64,000 nt of DNA from Alphaproteobacteria bacterium (lineage in GTDB: Bacteria > Pseudomonadota > Alphaproteobacteria > Rhizobiales > Hyphomicrobiaceae), in assembly GCA_019137195.1 (NCBI GenBank), contig JAGVSR010000097.1, positions 1-64,000 of the forward strand, written 5' to 3'. The notes below the pieces were generated by a model, which made no database searches, was not told the origin of the DNA, and saw only the letters and a program-made list of their open reading frames with translations. Numbering within the stretch: the first letter of the stretch is position 1; every line of letters begins with the position of its first letter. Positions 36,478-44,290 of this stretch are shown here, in pieces. The translations under genes were made by a program, and so were the position numbers.

Positions 36478-37407
36478 TCACGCCGACGTGGGCTCGGGGG
36501 TGGTGACCGGAGGTGGCTCAGCGGCAAGCGGAGTGCGGGCCGGGAGCGGTGGGGGGGCGGCCTTGACGGCATCCATCGTGCCGGCGGCCATGCGAGCCAG
36601 GAACTCGTCGGTGAACGCGCGGATAGCGGCGCCGACCTGGCCTGGATACTTGGCGAAATAGGAGCGATCGTCGCCGACGTAACGGGCCGCGTCCTGGAGC
36701 GCGTTGACGCGCGGGATCACCGAGTGAAAGCAGCGGTTGTCGAGGTTCTCGGCAAGCCAGGCGTGGTAGTCGGCCTCAACGGGAGACATCGCGTCCTTCA
36801 TGTTGACGACGACGCCCAGGTTCTCGGCGAAGCCCATCTCCGGGTTGAGGGACTTGAAGCGCCGGAAGACGTCGAGGGCGCAGGCGGAGATGTAGTCGGC
36901 CTTGGTCGGCGAGACGTGGAAGTCCGCCTCGCGCAGCCAGCTCTCGGTCAGAACCGAGAGGCCCGGCGGACAGTCGACGAGGACGATGTCGAACACGTTC
37001 CTGGCTTCGCGCAGGAGCTCGCCGATCGCGGTCCTGAGGCGGGCGTGGAGGCCCTCCTTCGACACCTCGCGCTCAAAAAGAGTGAGCTGCATGTCGGACG
37101 GGATGACGTAGACCGAGCGGGCGTCGTCGACGTCGGAGACGTTTCTCACGACGAAGCGAGGCCACTCGGCGGGCACGCCCTGCAGCACGCGAGCGACGAG
37201 GTAGTCGACGATGGTGAGGCCGCCGTTCTGCAACTGGTGCAAACTCTCGACCGACATCAGCATCGATGAGACGCTGGCCTGGGCGTCGCTGTCGATGACG
37301 AGCACGGTCTTGCCGTGGTAGGCGGACAAGGTTTCGGCGAGCGCCATGACGAGGGTCGACTTGCCGACGCCGCCCTTGGTGTTCATGATCGCGATCACGT
37401 TTCGCAT
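36478..37407 (-). CDS. ParA/MinD-family ATPase, orphan
   Basis: 309 residues from the ATG at 37407, where the Walker-type amino terminus begins (MRNVIAIMNTKGGVGKST). The deviant Walker A KGGVGKST is at 11-18, DSDAQAS follows as the A' region, and VLVDCPPGLSVL is the Walker B strand. The last 40 residues are Pro/Ala/Thr-rich. ParA-type ATPases position DNA, chemoreceptor arrays or other cargo through nucleotide-dependent binding to the nucleoid. No parB, minE or other partner is adjacent, and the tRNA and repeat-protein genes give no hint of cargo. A frame upstream to 37551 is open but unlike the family. Confidence 0.88.
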   Translation of the reverse strand: MRNVIAIMNTKGGVGKSTLVMALAETLSAYHGKTVLVIDSDAQASVSSMLMSVESLHQLQNGGLTIVDYLVARVLQGVPAEWPRFVVRNVSDVDDARSVYVIPSDMQLTLFEREVSKEGLHARLRTAIGELLREARNVFDIVLVDCPPGLSVLTESWLREADFHVSPTKADYISACALDVFRRFKSLNPEMGFAENLGVVVNMKDAMSPVEADYHAWLAENLDNRCFHSVIPRVNALQDAARYVGDDRSYFAKYPGQVGAAIRAFTDEFLARMAAGTMDAVKAAPPPLPARTPLAAEPPPVTTPEPTSA

Positions 37408-37627
37408 GACGCTCTTGTTCCCGCCCCTCGGGCCCCGGCCATAGGCCCCACTTCCGGCCATCGACCGGGTCGCGCGCAGACGCTCGCCCGGTCCCCCGAC
37501 GGCCGGCAGCCTTCCGCAGCAGGTTATCGGTTTGCGCGCCGAATGTGGCAACCTCGCGAACGCGATCCCTTGCTACGGCGATATCACACAGGGTGTTTCG
37601 ACGCCAAGCGGACGGGCGCCGCTGCCA

Positions 37628-37657
37628 AACCGAAAGGGCGCGAACACGTTCGCGCCC
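37628..37657 (-). terminator. Intrinsic terminator after the 23-residue repeat protein gene
   Basis: GGGCGCGAAC (37636-37645) and GTTCGCGCCC (37648-37657) form a perfect 10-bp stem with a 2-base loop. Reading the minus strand, it is followed by TTTCGG. It lies 41 bases beyond the stop at 37699. Confidence 0.7.
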
Positions 37658-37698
37658 CTCGAAAAGCTCCTAGACTGGCCGCGCGGCTCAGCAGCGAC

Positions 37699-38403
37699 TC
37701 ACCAGTGACTACGTCGCCAGCCGTAACCGCCGGAGCGAACCTTGACGCTGAAGCGCTCGGTGGCCGTCACTGGCGCATGGCGGACGGTGTAGGCCAGGGG
37801 CGCCTGAACCATGACGGGGCGGCGGACCCAGTCGTAGACCGGCGGCGTATAGACCTGGGCGACGCGCGGGGGAGAGATCATGACCGGACGTGCGACCTCG
37901 CGATAGACGGCCGGCTGCACGACAGGTACGCGCTGCGCCGGGGCAACGACCACGGTGCGGGCAACCGTACGGGTAACCGCCGGGTTGGCGACGCGGCACT
38001 TCCTGCGGCCACCCTCGGAATAGACCCAACGCGAGCCGCCGGGGCGAATGACCACTGTCTCATGCACGGTACGGGTCACGGCCGGCAGCATGTGATAGGC
38101 GACGGTCGGAGGCGCCACCATCTCGGCGCGGCGCACGACACCGTAGACGGCGGGCTCACGTACGACATCGACGCGACCCGGAACGACCTCGACACGATCG
38201 ACACGGGTGCCGTAGACGGCGGGCGTCTGCCGGACCTCGGTCCAGCCGGGGCGCACGACGACCGGGCGCTCAACGGTGCGATAGAGGTCGGGGAGGCGGA
38301 CTTTCTCGTAGCATTCGGCGCCGCCGTGACAGGCGAGTGCCGGTGAGGTCATGAGCGTGAAGGCGAGGCCAAAGGCGGCCGATGCTACGGTACGCAATGA
38401 CAT
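37699..38403 (-). CDS. Exported protein built of 23-residue repeats
   Basis: 234 residues from the ATG at 38403 (GGAGC upstream). A signal peptide is cleaved after ALA (residue 24). The mature chain is a series of units with consensus PxVYxxVxRxVxVxP beginning at P38, P61, P84, P107, P141, P164 and P187, so the spacing is exactly 23 except for one 34 that contains an 11-residue insert (GGSRWVYSEGG region). A worn eighth unit begins near P211. Cysteines C25, C31 and C136 are present. I recognise no family. The regular valine/proline pattern suggests a beta-rich solenoid or stacked beta hairpins in the periplasm or at the surface. The gene is monocistronic with its own terminator. Confidence 0.82.
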   Translation of the reverse strand: MSLRTVASAAFGLAFTLMTSPALACHGGAECYEKVRLPDLYRTVERPVVVRPGWTEVRQTPAVYGTRVDRVEVVPGRVDVVREPAVYGVVRRAEMVAPPTVAYHMLPAVTRTVHETVVIRPGGSRWVYSEGGRRKCRVANPAVTRTVARTVVVAPAQRVPVVQPAVYREVARPVMISPPRVAQVYTPPVYDWVRRPVMVQAPLAYTVRHAPVTATERFSVKVRSGGYGWRRSHW

Positions 38404-38727
38404 GAGCGACGGGCTCCACAATGTAGCGGTCCATGCGGACCGACGGCCAGAGAGACGGGTGCGCGCGCGAGAAGCGCGCCGGACACGCCCGGCCGGCCCC
38501 CATCGTGCCCCTTGGACGCCACAGTAACCTTATCCCGTCGCTCACGAAACTTATTAACCAGATTACGGTGATCATTGAAATTACGAGTGTTTCAATCCGA
38601 GAACGCTACCGAGCAATCGCCGGCCGCTTTGCATTTGTCGGCCCGGCCGATTAGCATCGGACTTCGGCGCGGCCGCCCACCACAGGACTAGCCGGCCGGC
38701 ATTCTTCCTCTGGGAGGTTCCGAACAC
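38404..38727. other. Divergent intergenic region, repeat protein / lemA
   Basis: About 320 bases between divergent genes. An AT-richer middle part near 38545-38595 (AAACTTATTAACCAGATTACG) probably holds the promoters. No gene was recognised. Confidence 0.35.
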
Positions 38728-39354
38728 ATGACTCACGCTTCCTCGCTGCGGCCCTCGCGGCCGCTCCTGCTCGTGCTCGTGGGAGCACTGGCGGCGCTCC
38801 TCTCGGGCTGCGGCGTCAACAACATTCCGACCTACGAGCAGAGCGCGAAAGCCGCGTGGGCCGAGATCCAGAACCAGTACAAGCGGCGCGCAGACCTGAT
38901 CGGCAACCTGGTCGAGACGGTGAAGGGCTTCGCCGAGCAAGAAAAGAGCGTGCTGACGCAGGTGACGGAAGCGCGCGCAAAGGCCGTGTCGGTGCAGATC
39001 CCGCCCGACATCCTCACCAACCCGGCGGCGATGAAGCAGTTCCAGGACGCGCAGAACACACTCGGCGGCGCGCTTCGCCAGCTGATGGTGACGGTCGAGC
39101 GCTATCCGGACATCAAGTCGGGAGCCAACTTCACGCAACTGCAGAGCCAGCTCGAGGGCACAGAGAACCGAATTGCGATCGCGCGGCGCGACTACATCGA
39201 CGCGGTGCGGGTCTACAATACCGAGCTGACGACGTACCCCGGCATCTGGTGGAAGTCGTTCCTCTACAAGGACAAGCAGCCGATGGCCTCGTTCGAGGCC
39301 ACCCCCGAGGAGACCAAGGCGCCAAAGGTCGACTTCGGGACGGAGAAGAAGTAG
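38728..39354 (+). CDS. lemA: LemA family lipoprotein
   Basis: 208 residues. The lipobox LLSGC places the lipidated cysteine at 28. The rest is the LemA helical bundle: AWAEIQNQYKRRADLIGNLVETVKGFAEQEK, the typical pattern with an NQYKRRxDLIPNLV-like helix, TVERYPDIKS, and LEGTENRIAIARRDYIDAV. LemA is an all-helical membrane-anchored protein of unclear function. It commonly precedes TPM-domain proteins, as here. A hairpin resembling a terminator separates it from the next gene, so the downstream genes may be expressed at a lower level. Confidence 0.94.
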   Translation: MTHASSLRPSRPLLLVLVGALAALLSGCGVNNIPTYEQSAKAAWAEIQNQYKRRADLIGNLVETVKGFAEQEKSVLTQVTEARAKAVSVQIPPDILTNPAAMKQFQDAQNTLGGALRQLMVTVERYPDIKSGANFTQLQSQLEGTENRIAIARRDYIDAVRVYNTELTTYPGIWWKSFLYKDKQPMASFEATPEETKAPKVDFGTEKK

Positions 39355-39379
39355 CGCGGCACGGCCGCCGACAAACGCT

Positions 39380-39411
39380 GCTCCCCTGCGCCGCAAGGGC
39401 AGGGGAGCTTT
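39380..39411 (+). terminator. Terminator or attenuator between lemA and the first TPM gene
   Basis: GCTCCCCTGC (39380-39389) and GCAGGGGAGC (39399-39408) form a 10-bp stem with a 9-base loop, followed by TTTGTC. The short T run suggests partial termination. Confidence 0.6.
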
Positions 39412-39421
39412 GTCACCTCGA

Positions 39422-40297
39422 ATGCAGGCGTACGCGATGGCTGAGAGGTCTTCGATTGCCGGTACGAGCCACCGTCGCACCGGTGGCCTGGGGGTGGTCG
39501 CACTCGCTGCGGTGGCAATCATCGCCGCGCTCGCCTTCCCTATCGGCTCCCCGGCTCATGCCGAGCCGACGTTTCCCGAGCTCACGGGCCGCATCACCGA
39601 CGAGGCAGGGCTGATCGACGCCGCAGCGCGCGAGGCGATCACGGGCGAGCTTTCCACACTCGAGCAGACGTCGACCGATCAGATTGCGGTCGTGACCCTC
39701 AAATCGCTGCAGGGCTACGAGATCGAGGAGTACGGCTACAAGCTCGGGCGGCACTGGGGCATCGGCCAGAAGGACAAGGACAACGGCGCGCTCCTCATCG
39801 TGGCGCCCAACGAGCGCAAGGTGAGGATCGAGGTCGGGCGCGGTCTCGAGCCTCATCTCACCGACGCGATGAGCAAGCTCATCATCGACCGCACCATCCT
39901 GCCGGCATTCCGGCGCGGCGACTTCGCGGGAGGGATCGCCGCGGGCGTGCGCGATATGAAGGACGTGCTCCTCGGCAACGAGGAAGAGGTGAAGGAGCGG
40001 GCGAAGGGCGGCCCGCCAGGCCCCGGCGTCGACTACGTCGCGCTGCTCTTCCTCGCCATCTGGATCGCGATCTTCCTCTACGTCATCTACGCTCAGTACC
40101 AGCACATGAAGCAGAACCCGATGCCGGCCGGGCGCAACCGGCGATACCGGCGCGCGCGTTACGACGACGGTGGGATCGTCATCATCCCCGGCGGCTCGAG
40201 CGACTGGTCCGGCGGTGGCTGGAACTCGGGGGGTGGCGGTGGCTGGTCGGGCGGCGGCGGTGGGTTCGGAGGCGGCGGCGCCTCGGGGAGCTGGTGA
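39422..40297 (+). CDS. TPM domain protein with Gly-rich C-terminus (YgcG-like)
   Basis: About 291 residues. A signal peptide or anchor (GVVALAAVAIIAALAFPIG) is cleaved near AHA. The TPM domain follows: FPELTGRITDEAGLIDAAAR, STDQIAVVTLKSLQGYEIEEYG, and NGALLIVAPNERKVRIEVGRGLE. A second hydrophobic helix (YVALLFLAIWIAIFLYVIYA) then leads to a tail ending in glycine/serine/tryptophan repeats, GGGGGWSGGGGGFGGGGASG. TPM domains (TPM_phosphatase, PF04536) include the Psb32 and YgcG proteins; some have acid phosphatase activity. Conserved order lemA-TPM-TPM. The ATG at 39422 is a guess; 39437 is equally good. Confidence 0.9.
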   Translation: MQAYAMAERSSIAGTSHRRTGGLGVVALAAVAIIAALAFPIGSPAHAEPTFPELTGRITDEAGLIDAAAREAITGELSTLEQTSTDQIAVVTLKSLQGYEIEEYGYKLGRHWGIGQKDKDNGALLIVAPNERKVRIEVGRGLEPHLTDAMSKLIIDRTILPAFRRGDFAGGIAAGVRDMKDVLLGNEEEVKERAKGGPPGPGVDYVALLFLAIWIAIFLYVIYAQYQHMKQNPMPAGRNRRYRRARYDDGGIVIIPGGSSDWSGGGWNSGGGGGWSGGGGGFGGGGASGSW

Positions 40298-40298
40298 G

Positions 40299-40985
40299 AT
40301 GGCGAACAAAGCAGCACGCGACGAAGCGGGCACGGCGGGGCACTCGGCCAGAGCACGGCGCCTGGAAAGCCGGCTCTTTCCAGCAGGCGGCGAGGAGCGC
40401 ATCGCTGACGCCATCGCCTCGGCCGAGCGCAAGACCTCGGGCGAGATCGTGGCCGTTGTGGCAGCCGAGAGCAGCACCTACCTCTACGCGCCGTTCCTGT
40501 GGGCGGCCCTCGTTGCACTGCTCGTGCCGTGGCCGTTCATCTACTTCACCTGGAAGACCGTGCAGTGGATCTACGGTCTGCAACTCGCGACCTTCATCGG
40601 ACTTCTCATCGTCTTCCTGCCGCGGCCGATCCGCTTCTGGCTGGTGCCGCGCTCGATCAAGCGGGCACGGGCGCACCGGCGCGCGGTCGACCAGTTCATC
40701 GCCCAGAACCTGCACACGACGGCGGGGCGCACGGGCATTCTGATCTTCGTCTCGGTCGCCGAGCGCTACGCTGAGATTCTGGCCGATACCGGGATCGAGG
40801 CGAAGGTGCCCAAGGGCACATGGCAAGGGATCGTCGACGACCTCACGGCGAGGATCTCGGCCGGCGACGCGACCGGCGGGTTCGTCACGGCGATCGAGGC
40901 GTGCGGGGCGCATCTCGCGCGGCATTTCCCACCCGGAAGCGTGGATCCCAACGAGCTGCCGGATCATTTGATCGTGCTGGGGTAG
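40299..40985 (+). CDS. Second TPM domain membrane protein
   Basis: 228 residues from the ATG at 40299, one base after the previous stop codon, so the two are translationally coupled. It starts with an isolated TPM-type beta-alpha part (AIASAERKTSGEIVAVVAAES). Two hydrophobic helices follow (FLWAALVALLVPWPFIYF and LATFIGLLIVFLPRP). The second half of the TPM domain closes the chain (AVDQFIAQNLHTTAGRTGIL, VSVAERYAEILADTGI). The split of the TPM fold by a membrane pair is typical of this second-position paralogue. Function unknown; it is likely to act with the first TPM protein and LemA at the envelope. Confidence 0.9.
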   Translation: MANKAARDEAGTAGHSARARRLESRLFPAGGEERIADAIASAERKTSGEIVAVVAAESSTYLYAPFLWAALVALLVPWPFIYFTWKTVQWIYGLQLATFIGLLIVFLPRPIRFWLVPRSIKRARAHRRAVDQFIAQNLHTTAGRTGILIFVSVAERYAEILADTGIEAKVPKGTWQGIVDDLTARISAGDATGGFVTAIEACGAHLARHFPPGSVDPNELPDHLIVLG

Positions 40986-41101
40986 CGGCTTCACGGATGG
41001 AAGCATACTTTGAAGCAAATAGGACGTGACGCCGATGCTCTGAGACGGAGCATAGGATAAGCTCAATCTATATTCTTTGTATTCGTACAGAAGATAATCA
41101 A

Positions 41102-41632
41102 ATGCCCGATTATCTTATGATCTTGCTGCACCCATATTTCTTCGTGCCCATGACCGCAGCATTCGTGGTCGCTCTTCTCGGAAACTATCTGGCAGTCGAA
41201 CAGCGATGGACGAATGCGCTGGTCACCGCCATCGCGACTGCGGCGCTTGCCGCGCTGGCGCTCTGGACGATGGGCGAGATGCACGTCGCTCAGAGAGCCG
41301 CCACGGTGCTCGTGCTCATGGTTGTCATCGAACTCGCGGCGAACGCCACCAACTTCAAGAAACCGGTTGCAAGTGCCGCCATCTCGGCTCTGCTTTTCGC
41401 GGCGCCCTGGCTGTATCTCATGGTCGGTCTCATCTATTATCATCGAGCGGGCCCGCAGCGAGGGTTGGGGCTGCAGGTTCATCAGCACCAGAAAACCGGG
41501 ATTGCGGGTGGCCTGACGTCGGCCGCCGGTTCGATTGCCCAATCCGCGCCTAGTGTGGCGATTCTGACGTCCGCTTCATTCCTGCGGCTGGGCTCGCAAG
41601 GGGACCTCAGAGTCGCCACGCTAGGTCAATGA
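41102..41632 (+). CDS. Small multi-helix membrane protein, first of two paralogues
   Basis: 176 residues with about four hydrophobic helices in the first 115 residues (PYFFVPMTAAFVVALLGNY; ALVTAIATAALAALAL; TVLVLMVVIELAANA; AAISALLFAAPWLYLMVGL). The region aligns along its length with the next gene: both have F-V-ALLGNY, a VTA-AAL helix, VxxELAAN/VDLVAN followed by NFK, and an ISALLF/ITCVLF helix. The last 60 residues (from HRAGPQRG) have no counterpart there and look like translated intergenic sequence, so the original stop may have been lost. Function unknown. The AT-rich stretch just before the ATG probably carries the promoter. Confidence 0.7.
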   Translation: MPDYLMILLHPYFFVPMTAAFVVALLGNYLAVEQRWTNALVTAIATAALAALALWTMGEMHVAQRAATVLVLMVVIELAANATNFKKPVASAAISALLFAAPWLYLMVGLIYYHRAGPQRGLGLQVHQHQKTGIAGGLTSAAGSIAQSAPSVAILTSASFLRLGSQGDLRVATLGQ

Positions 41633-41771
41633 CTTGCCAGCGCCTTTTCGACCACGACGTTCGAGCCGAGCGTGCCGAAGAATGTGACGAGCGTTGCGGT
41701 CGGGAAATTTGGGGGCTACTCACTCTGCATTCGATTGCGCTGTTCTTTGCGCCTATTCTCGGAGACTTGGC

Positions 41772-42134
41772 ATGCTTGATTTTCTTGGAGCCTACCTCGT
41801 AACGCTGATACTGCCGGCGAGCCTCATGGTGGCAGCCGTCGTGTTTCTGGTTGCACTGCTCGGCAACTATTTTTCGTTTGGTAACCGGCTGGTGAATGCC
41901 GTCGTAACCGCGTTGGTTGCCGCAGCGCTCGGAGCCGTCGTGCTGATGCTCGCAGGCGAGCAACATTTCACGCTTCCCATGGCCGGAGCATTTGCCGCCA
42001 CCGTGTTCGGCGTCGACCTCGTTGCGAACCTGTTGAACTTCAAGCACCGGGCGGTGAGCGCCCTGATCACGTGCGTCCTGTTCTGGTTGATCTGGGGCGC
42101 TTGGCTTGTGACCTTGCTGCTCGAGATCAACTAG
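41772..42134 (+). CDS. Small multi-helix membrane protein, second of two paralogues
   Basis: 120 residues from the ATG at 41772, with GGAGA six bases ahead. Four hydrophobic helices make up most of the chain: FLGAYLVTLILPASLMVAAV, VVTALVAAALGAVVLML, MAGAFAATVFGVDLVANLL and ALITCVLFWLIWGAWLVTLL. VALLGNYF and LLNFKHRAVSAL link it to the preceding paralogue. It is convergent with the superoxide dismutase gene and separated from it by a long hairpin. No known family was recognised; the plan suggests a four-helix inner-membrane protein. Confidence 0.72.
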   Translation: MLDFLGAYLVTLILPASLMVAAVVFLVALLGNYFSFGNRLVNAVVTALVAAALGAVVLMLAGEQHFTLPMAGAFAATVFGVDLVANLLNFKHRAVSALITCVLFWLIWGAWLVTLLLEIN

Positions 42135-42172
42135 CGAGCGGGCCGCCGGGATCCTCCCATGGTGACAAGGCA

Positions 42173-42203
42173 CGCCCTCGCCGCCACGATGGCGGCGAGG
42201 GCG
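42173..42203. terminator. Hairpin between convergent genes
   Basis: A perfect 13-bp stem (42173-42185 with 42191-42203, loop ACGAT) stands between the ends of two convergent genes. There is no T tract on either side, so it is a likely but unproven bidirectional terminator. Confidence 0.45.
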
Positions 42204-42224
42204 AGCGAGCGAGTGGGCCTGGTG

Positions 42225-42974
42225 TCAGATCTTCAACGTGCCGGCCTTGGCGGCGGCGTAGCGGCCGGAGACGGCCTTCCAGTCGACGACGTTCCACCAC
42301 GCCTTCAGGTAGTCGGCGCGCTTGTTCTGGTACTTCAGGTAATAGGCGTGCTCCCACACATCGTTGCCAATGAGCACGCGGGCACCCTCCATCAACGGAG
42401 TGTCCTGGTTGGGCTTGGTAGCGAGGGCGAGCTTGCCGGCCTTGTCGACCGTGACGAACACCCAGCCCGAGCCGAAAACCTTGGTTCCGGCGGTGTTGAA
42501 GGTCTCCTGCAGCTTGTCGATGCCGCCGAAGTCGCGGTCGATGGCAGCCTTGAGCTCGCCGTCGGGACCAGGGCCGCCGGCGGGGCCCATGATGCTCCAG
42601 AACATGGTGTGGTTGGCGTGTCCGCCGCCGTTGTTCCTCAATGCCGTGCGCACCGCCTCCGGCACCTCGGCGATCTTGGCCAGAATGTCCTCGAGGGGGA
42701 GCTTTGCCAGCTCGGCGTAGTCCTTGAGAGCGTTATTCAGGTTGTTGACATAGGCGACGTGGTGCTTGCCGTGGTGGATCTCCATGGTCATCGCGTCGAT
42801 GTGCGGCTCGAGAGCGGCCGGCGTGTAGGGTAGCGGGGCGAGCTTGAAAGGGCCCTCGGGTGCCTGTGTCGTGGCCTGTGCCAGGACGCGGGGCGCCGAT
42901 GCTACCGTGACGACGGCGATCGCGGATGCGGCACTGGCCGTCTTGAAGAACGCTCTTCGGTCCAGACTCGGCAT
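42225..42974 (-). CDS. Superoxide dismutase [Mn/Fe], Tat-exported
   Basis: 249 residues from the ATG at 42974, with a strong AAAGGAG. The first 33 residues are a twin-arginine signal (R6-R7 in DRRAFFK, then an Ala/Val-rich core, cleavage near VLA-QA), so the enzyme acts in the periplasm. The mature part is a complete Mn/Fe superoxide dismutase with metal ligands H67 (MEIHHGKHH), H122 (ANHTMFW), D205 and H209 (DVWEHAYY). It converts superoxide to hydrogen peroxide and oxygen. The PxGGxPxG and second-shell residues resemble manganese types, but the metal cannot be settled from sequence alone. A cytoplasmic form would lack this leader. Confidence 0.93.
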   Translation of the reverse strand: MPSLDRRAFFKTASAASAIAVVTVASAPRVLAQATTQAPEGPFKLAPLPYTPAALEPHIDAMTMEIHHGKHHVAYVNNLNNALKDYAELAKLPLEDILAKIAEVPEAVRTALRNNGGGHANHTMFWSIMGPAGGPGPDGELKAAIDRDFGGIDKLQETFNTAGTKVFGSGWVFVTVDKAGKLALATKPNQDTPLMEGARVLIGNDVWEHAYYLKYQNKRADYLKAWWNVVDWKAVSGRYAAAKAGTLKI

Positions 42975-43226
42975 GAAGTCTCCTTTGCTCGTTGGGTAGG
43001 CTGCCACGCTTAGATAATCCGACTTCGACGCATATCCAGAGGTGGGCTGCCGAATGGTGGGATCAAGTCAGCATTTCACCACCCAAGGATCTCGAAATAC
43101 ATCGAAATCCCAATTGATTATCGCTGATGCCCGACCAGACGGGACGGGGCGGACCGGGGCGGCCGTTGCCCTGCGTCGCGGGATGGCCTTGTGCAAAGCC
43201 GCCCGGGCAGCCAGGCTCCCTCGCTC

Positions 43227-43823
43227 ATGACCAGCGATCTCACCACGTTTATGACCGGGGCCCTGGCGCTGCTCGCGGCGCCGGGGCCGACCAACACGCT
43301 GATCGCCACGTCAGCGGCGGCAGTCGGCTGGGTGCGGTCGCTGCCGCTCCTCGCCGCCGAGCTTGCGGGCTATGCCATTGCCATCGCCGTGCTCATTTGT
43401 GCGGTTGGGGACGTCGTGGCCAAGAGCCCGGCATTCGGAGCGGCACTTTCAGCCCTCGTCTGCACCTACCTGCTCTACCTGGCGGCGAAGCTGTGGCGGC
43501 AAGGCGGGGTCGAGCTATCGGCGGGCGTGCCGGCGTCGGTCACCGACGTCTTGCTGACGACGGTCGTCAATCCGAAGGGCATCGTGCTCGCGTTCTCGCT
43601 GCTGCCGTCACCGTTCCCGGTCGAGACCGAAGCGGTGCTGACGTGGGGCGGCGCCCTGGCGCTCGCCATCGCGGCGAGCGGAGCCTTATGGCTCGCGATC
43701 GGGGCCGCCCTCAAGCGCAGCCTGCCTGGCTCTCTTGGCTCGTGCCTCGTATGCCGCGGCGGGGCGGTGGCACTGACACTGCTCGCCGGTGGCATCGGCG
43801 GCCGGCTCGTCACGATGATCTGA
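43227..43823 (+). CDS. LysE/RhtB-family exporter
   Basis: 198 residues from the ATG at 43227. Five to six hydrophobic helices cover almost the whole chain. FMTGALALLAAPGPTNTLI is the family signature (PGPTxTL) in the first helix, and NPKGIVLAF is the conserved NPK motif in the middle. LysE-type transporters export amino acids or related small molecules. The substrate is not evident from the context. The stop at 43823 is followed by a 13-bp hairpin shared with the convergent small gene. Confidence 0.87.
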   Translation: MTSDLTTFMTGALALLAAPGPTNTLIATSAAAVGWVRSLPLLAAELAGYAIAIAVLICAVGDVVAKSPAFGAALSALVCTYLLYLAAKLWRQGGVELSAGVPASVTDVLLTTVVNPKGIVLAFSLLPSPFPVETEAVLTWGGALALAIAASGALWLAIGAALKRSLPGSLGSCLVCRGGAVALTLLAGGIGGRLVTMI

Positions 43824-43852
43824 GCGCCAGACCGTCGCTCGGACGCTAGCCG

Positions 43853-43880
43853 GAGCACCCGGGCCGACGGCCCGGGGCTC
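43853..43880. terminator. Hairpin between convergent genes
   Basis: GAGCACCCGGGCC and GGCCCGGGGCTC pair over about 12 bases around a GAC loop (one mismatch). It stands between the exporter and the His-rich peptide gene. No T tract. Confidence 0.4.
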
Positions 43881-43890
43881 GCTTGGCAAG

Positions 43891-44115
43891 TTAGCCGTGA
43901 TGGTGGCACACCTTAATCCACTTGACGACCTTGTGGCCGTGATGCCAGCGGACGACCCTTCTCCAGTGGCAGTGACTGCCATGACGGTGGTCGCGGTCCA
44001 AGTGATGATGGCCGTGACCGTGGCGGTGGGCGGCCTCGGCCGGGGCGGCACCAGCGAGGGCGAGACTGAGGCTCGCGACGGCAGCAGCGACCGCGGTCTT
44101 ACCGAATATTCTCAT
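43891..44115 (-). CDS. Histidine-rich exported small protein
   Basis: 74 residues from the ATG at 44115, with AAGGAG before it. A signal peptide ends near AEA-AH (residue 28). The mature 46 residues contain 16 histidines, two cysteines and several Arg/Lys/Trp residues (HRHGHGHHHLDRDHRHGS; KVCHHHG). Such a peptide would bind transition metals or nucleic acids/anionic envelope polymers in the periplasm. I recognise no named family. The nearest functional neighbour is hrpB, divergent. Confidence 0.78.
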   Translation of the reverse strand: MRIFGKTAVAAAVASLSLALAGAAPAEAAHRHGHGHHHLDRDHRHGSHCHWRRVVRWHHGHKVVKWIKVCHHHG

Positions 44116-44290
44116 TTGCGCTCTCCTTGTCGCGCGATCCACCCTCTAGAACGCCGGATCGCGGCAGGATCCGTCGCTCGAGACCGGACATTTCTCGTGA
44201 CGCGGCGGACGGAGCCGCCCAAACAGACGGCATCCAACCCATGAGACGCCCCAGGACATTTCCACGAGCCCGTGCTAAGTGCCCGCGCCG

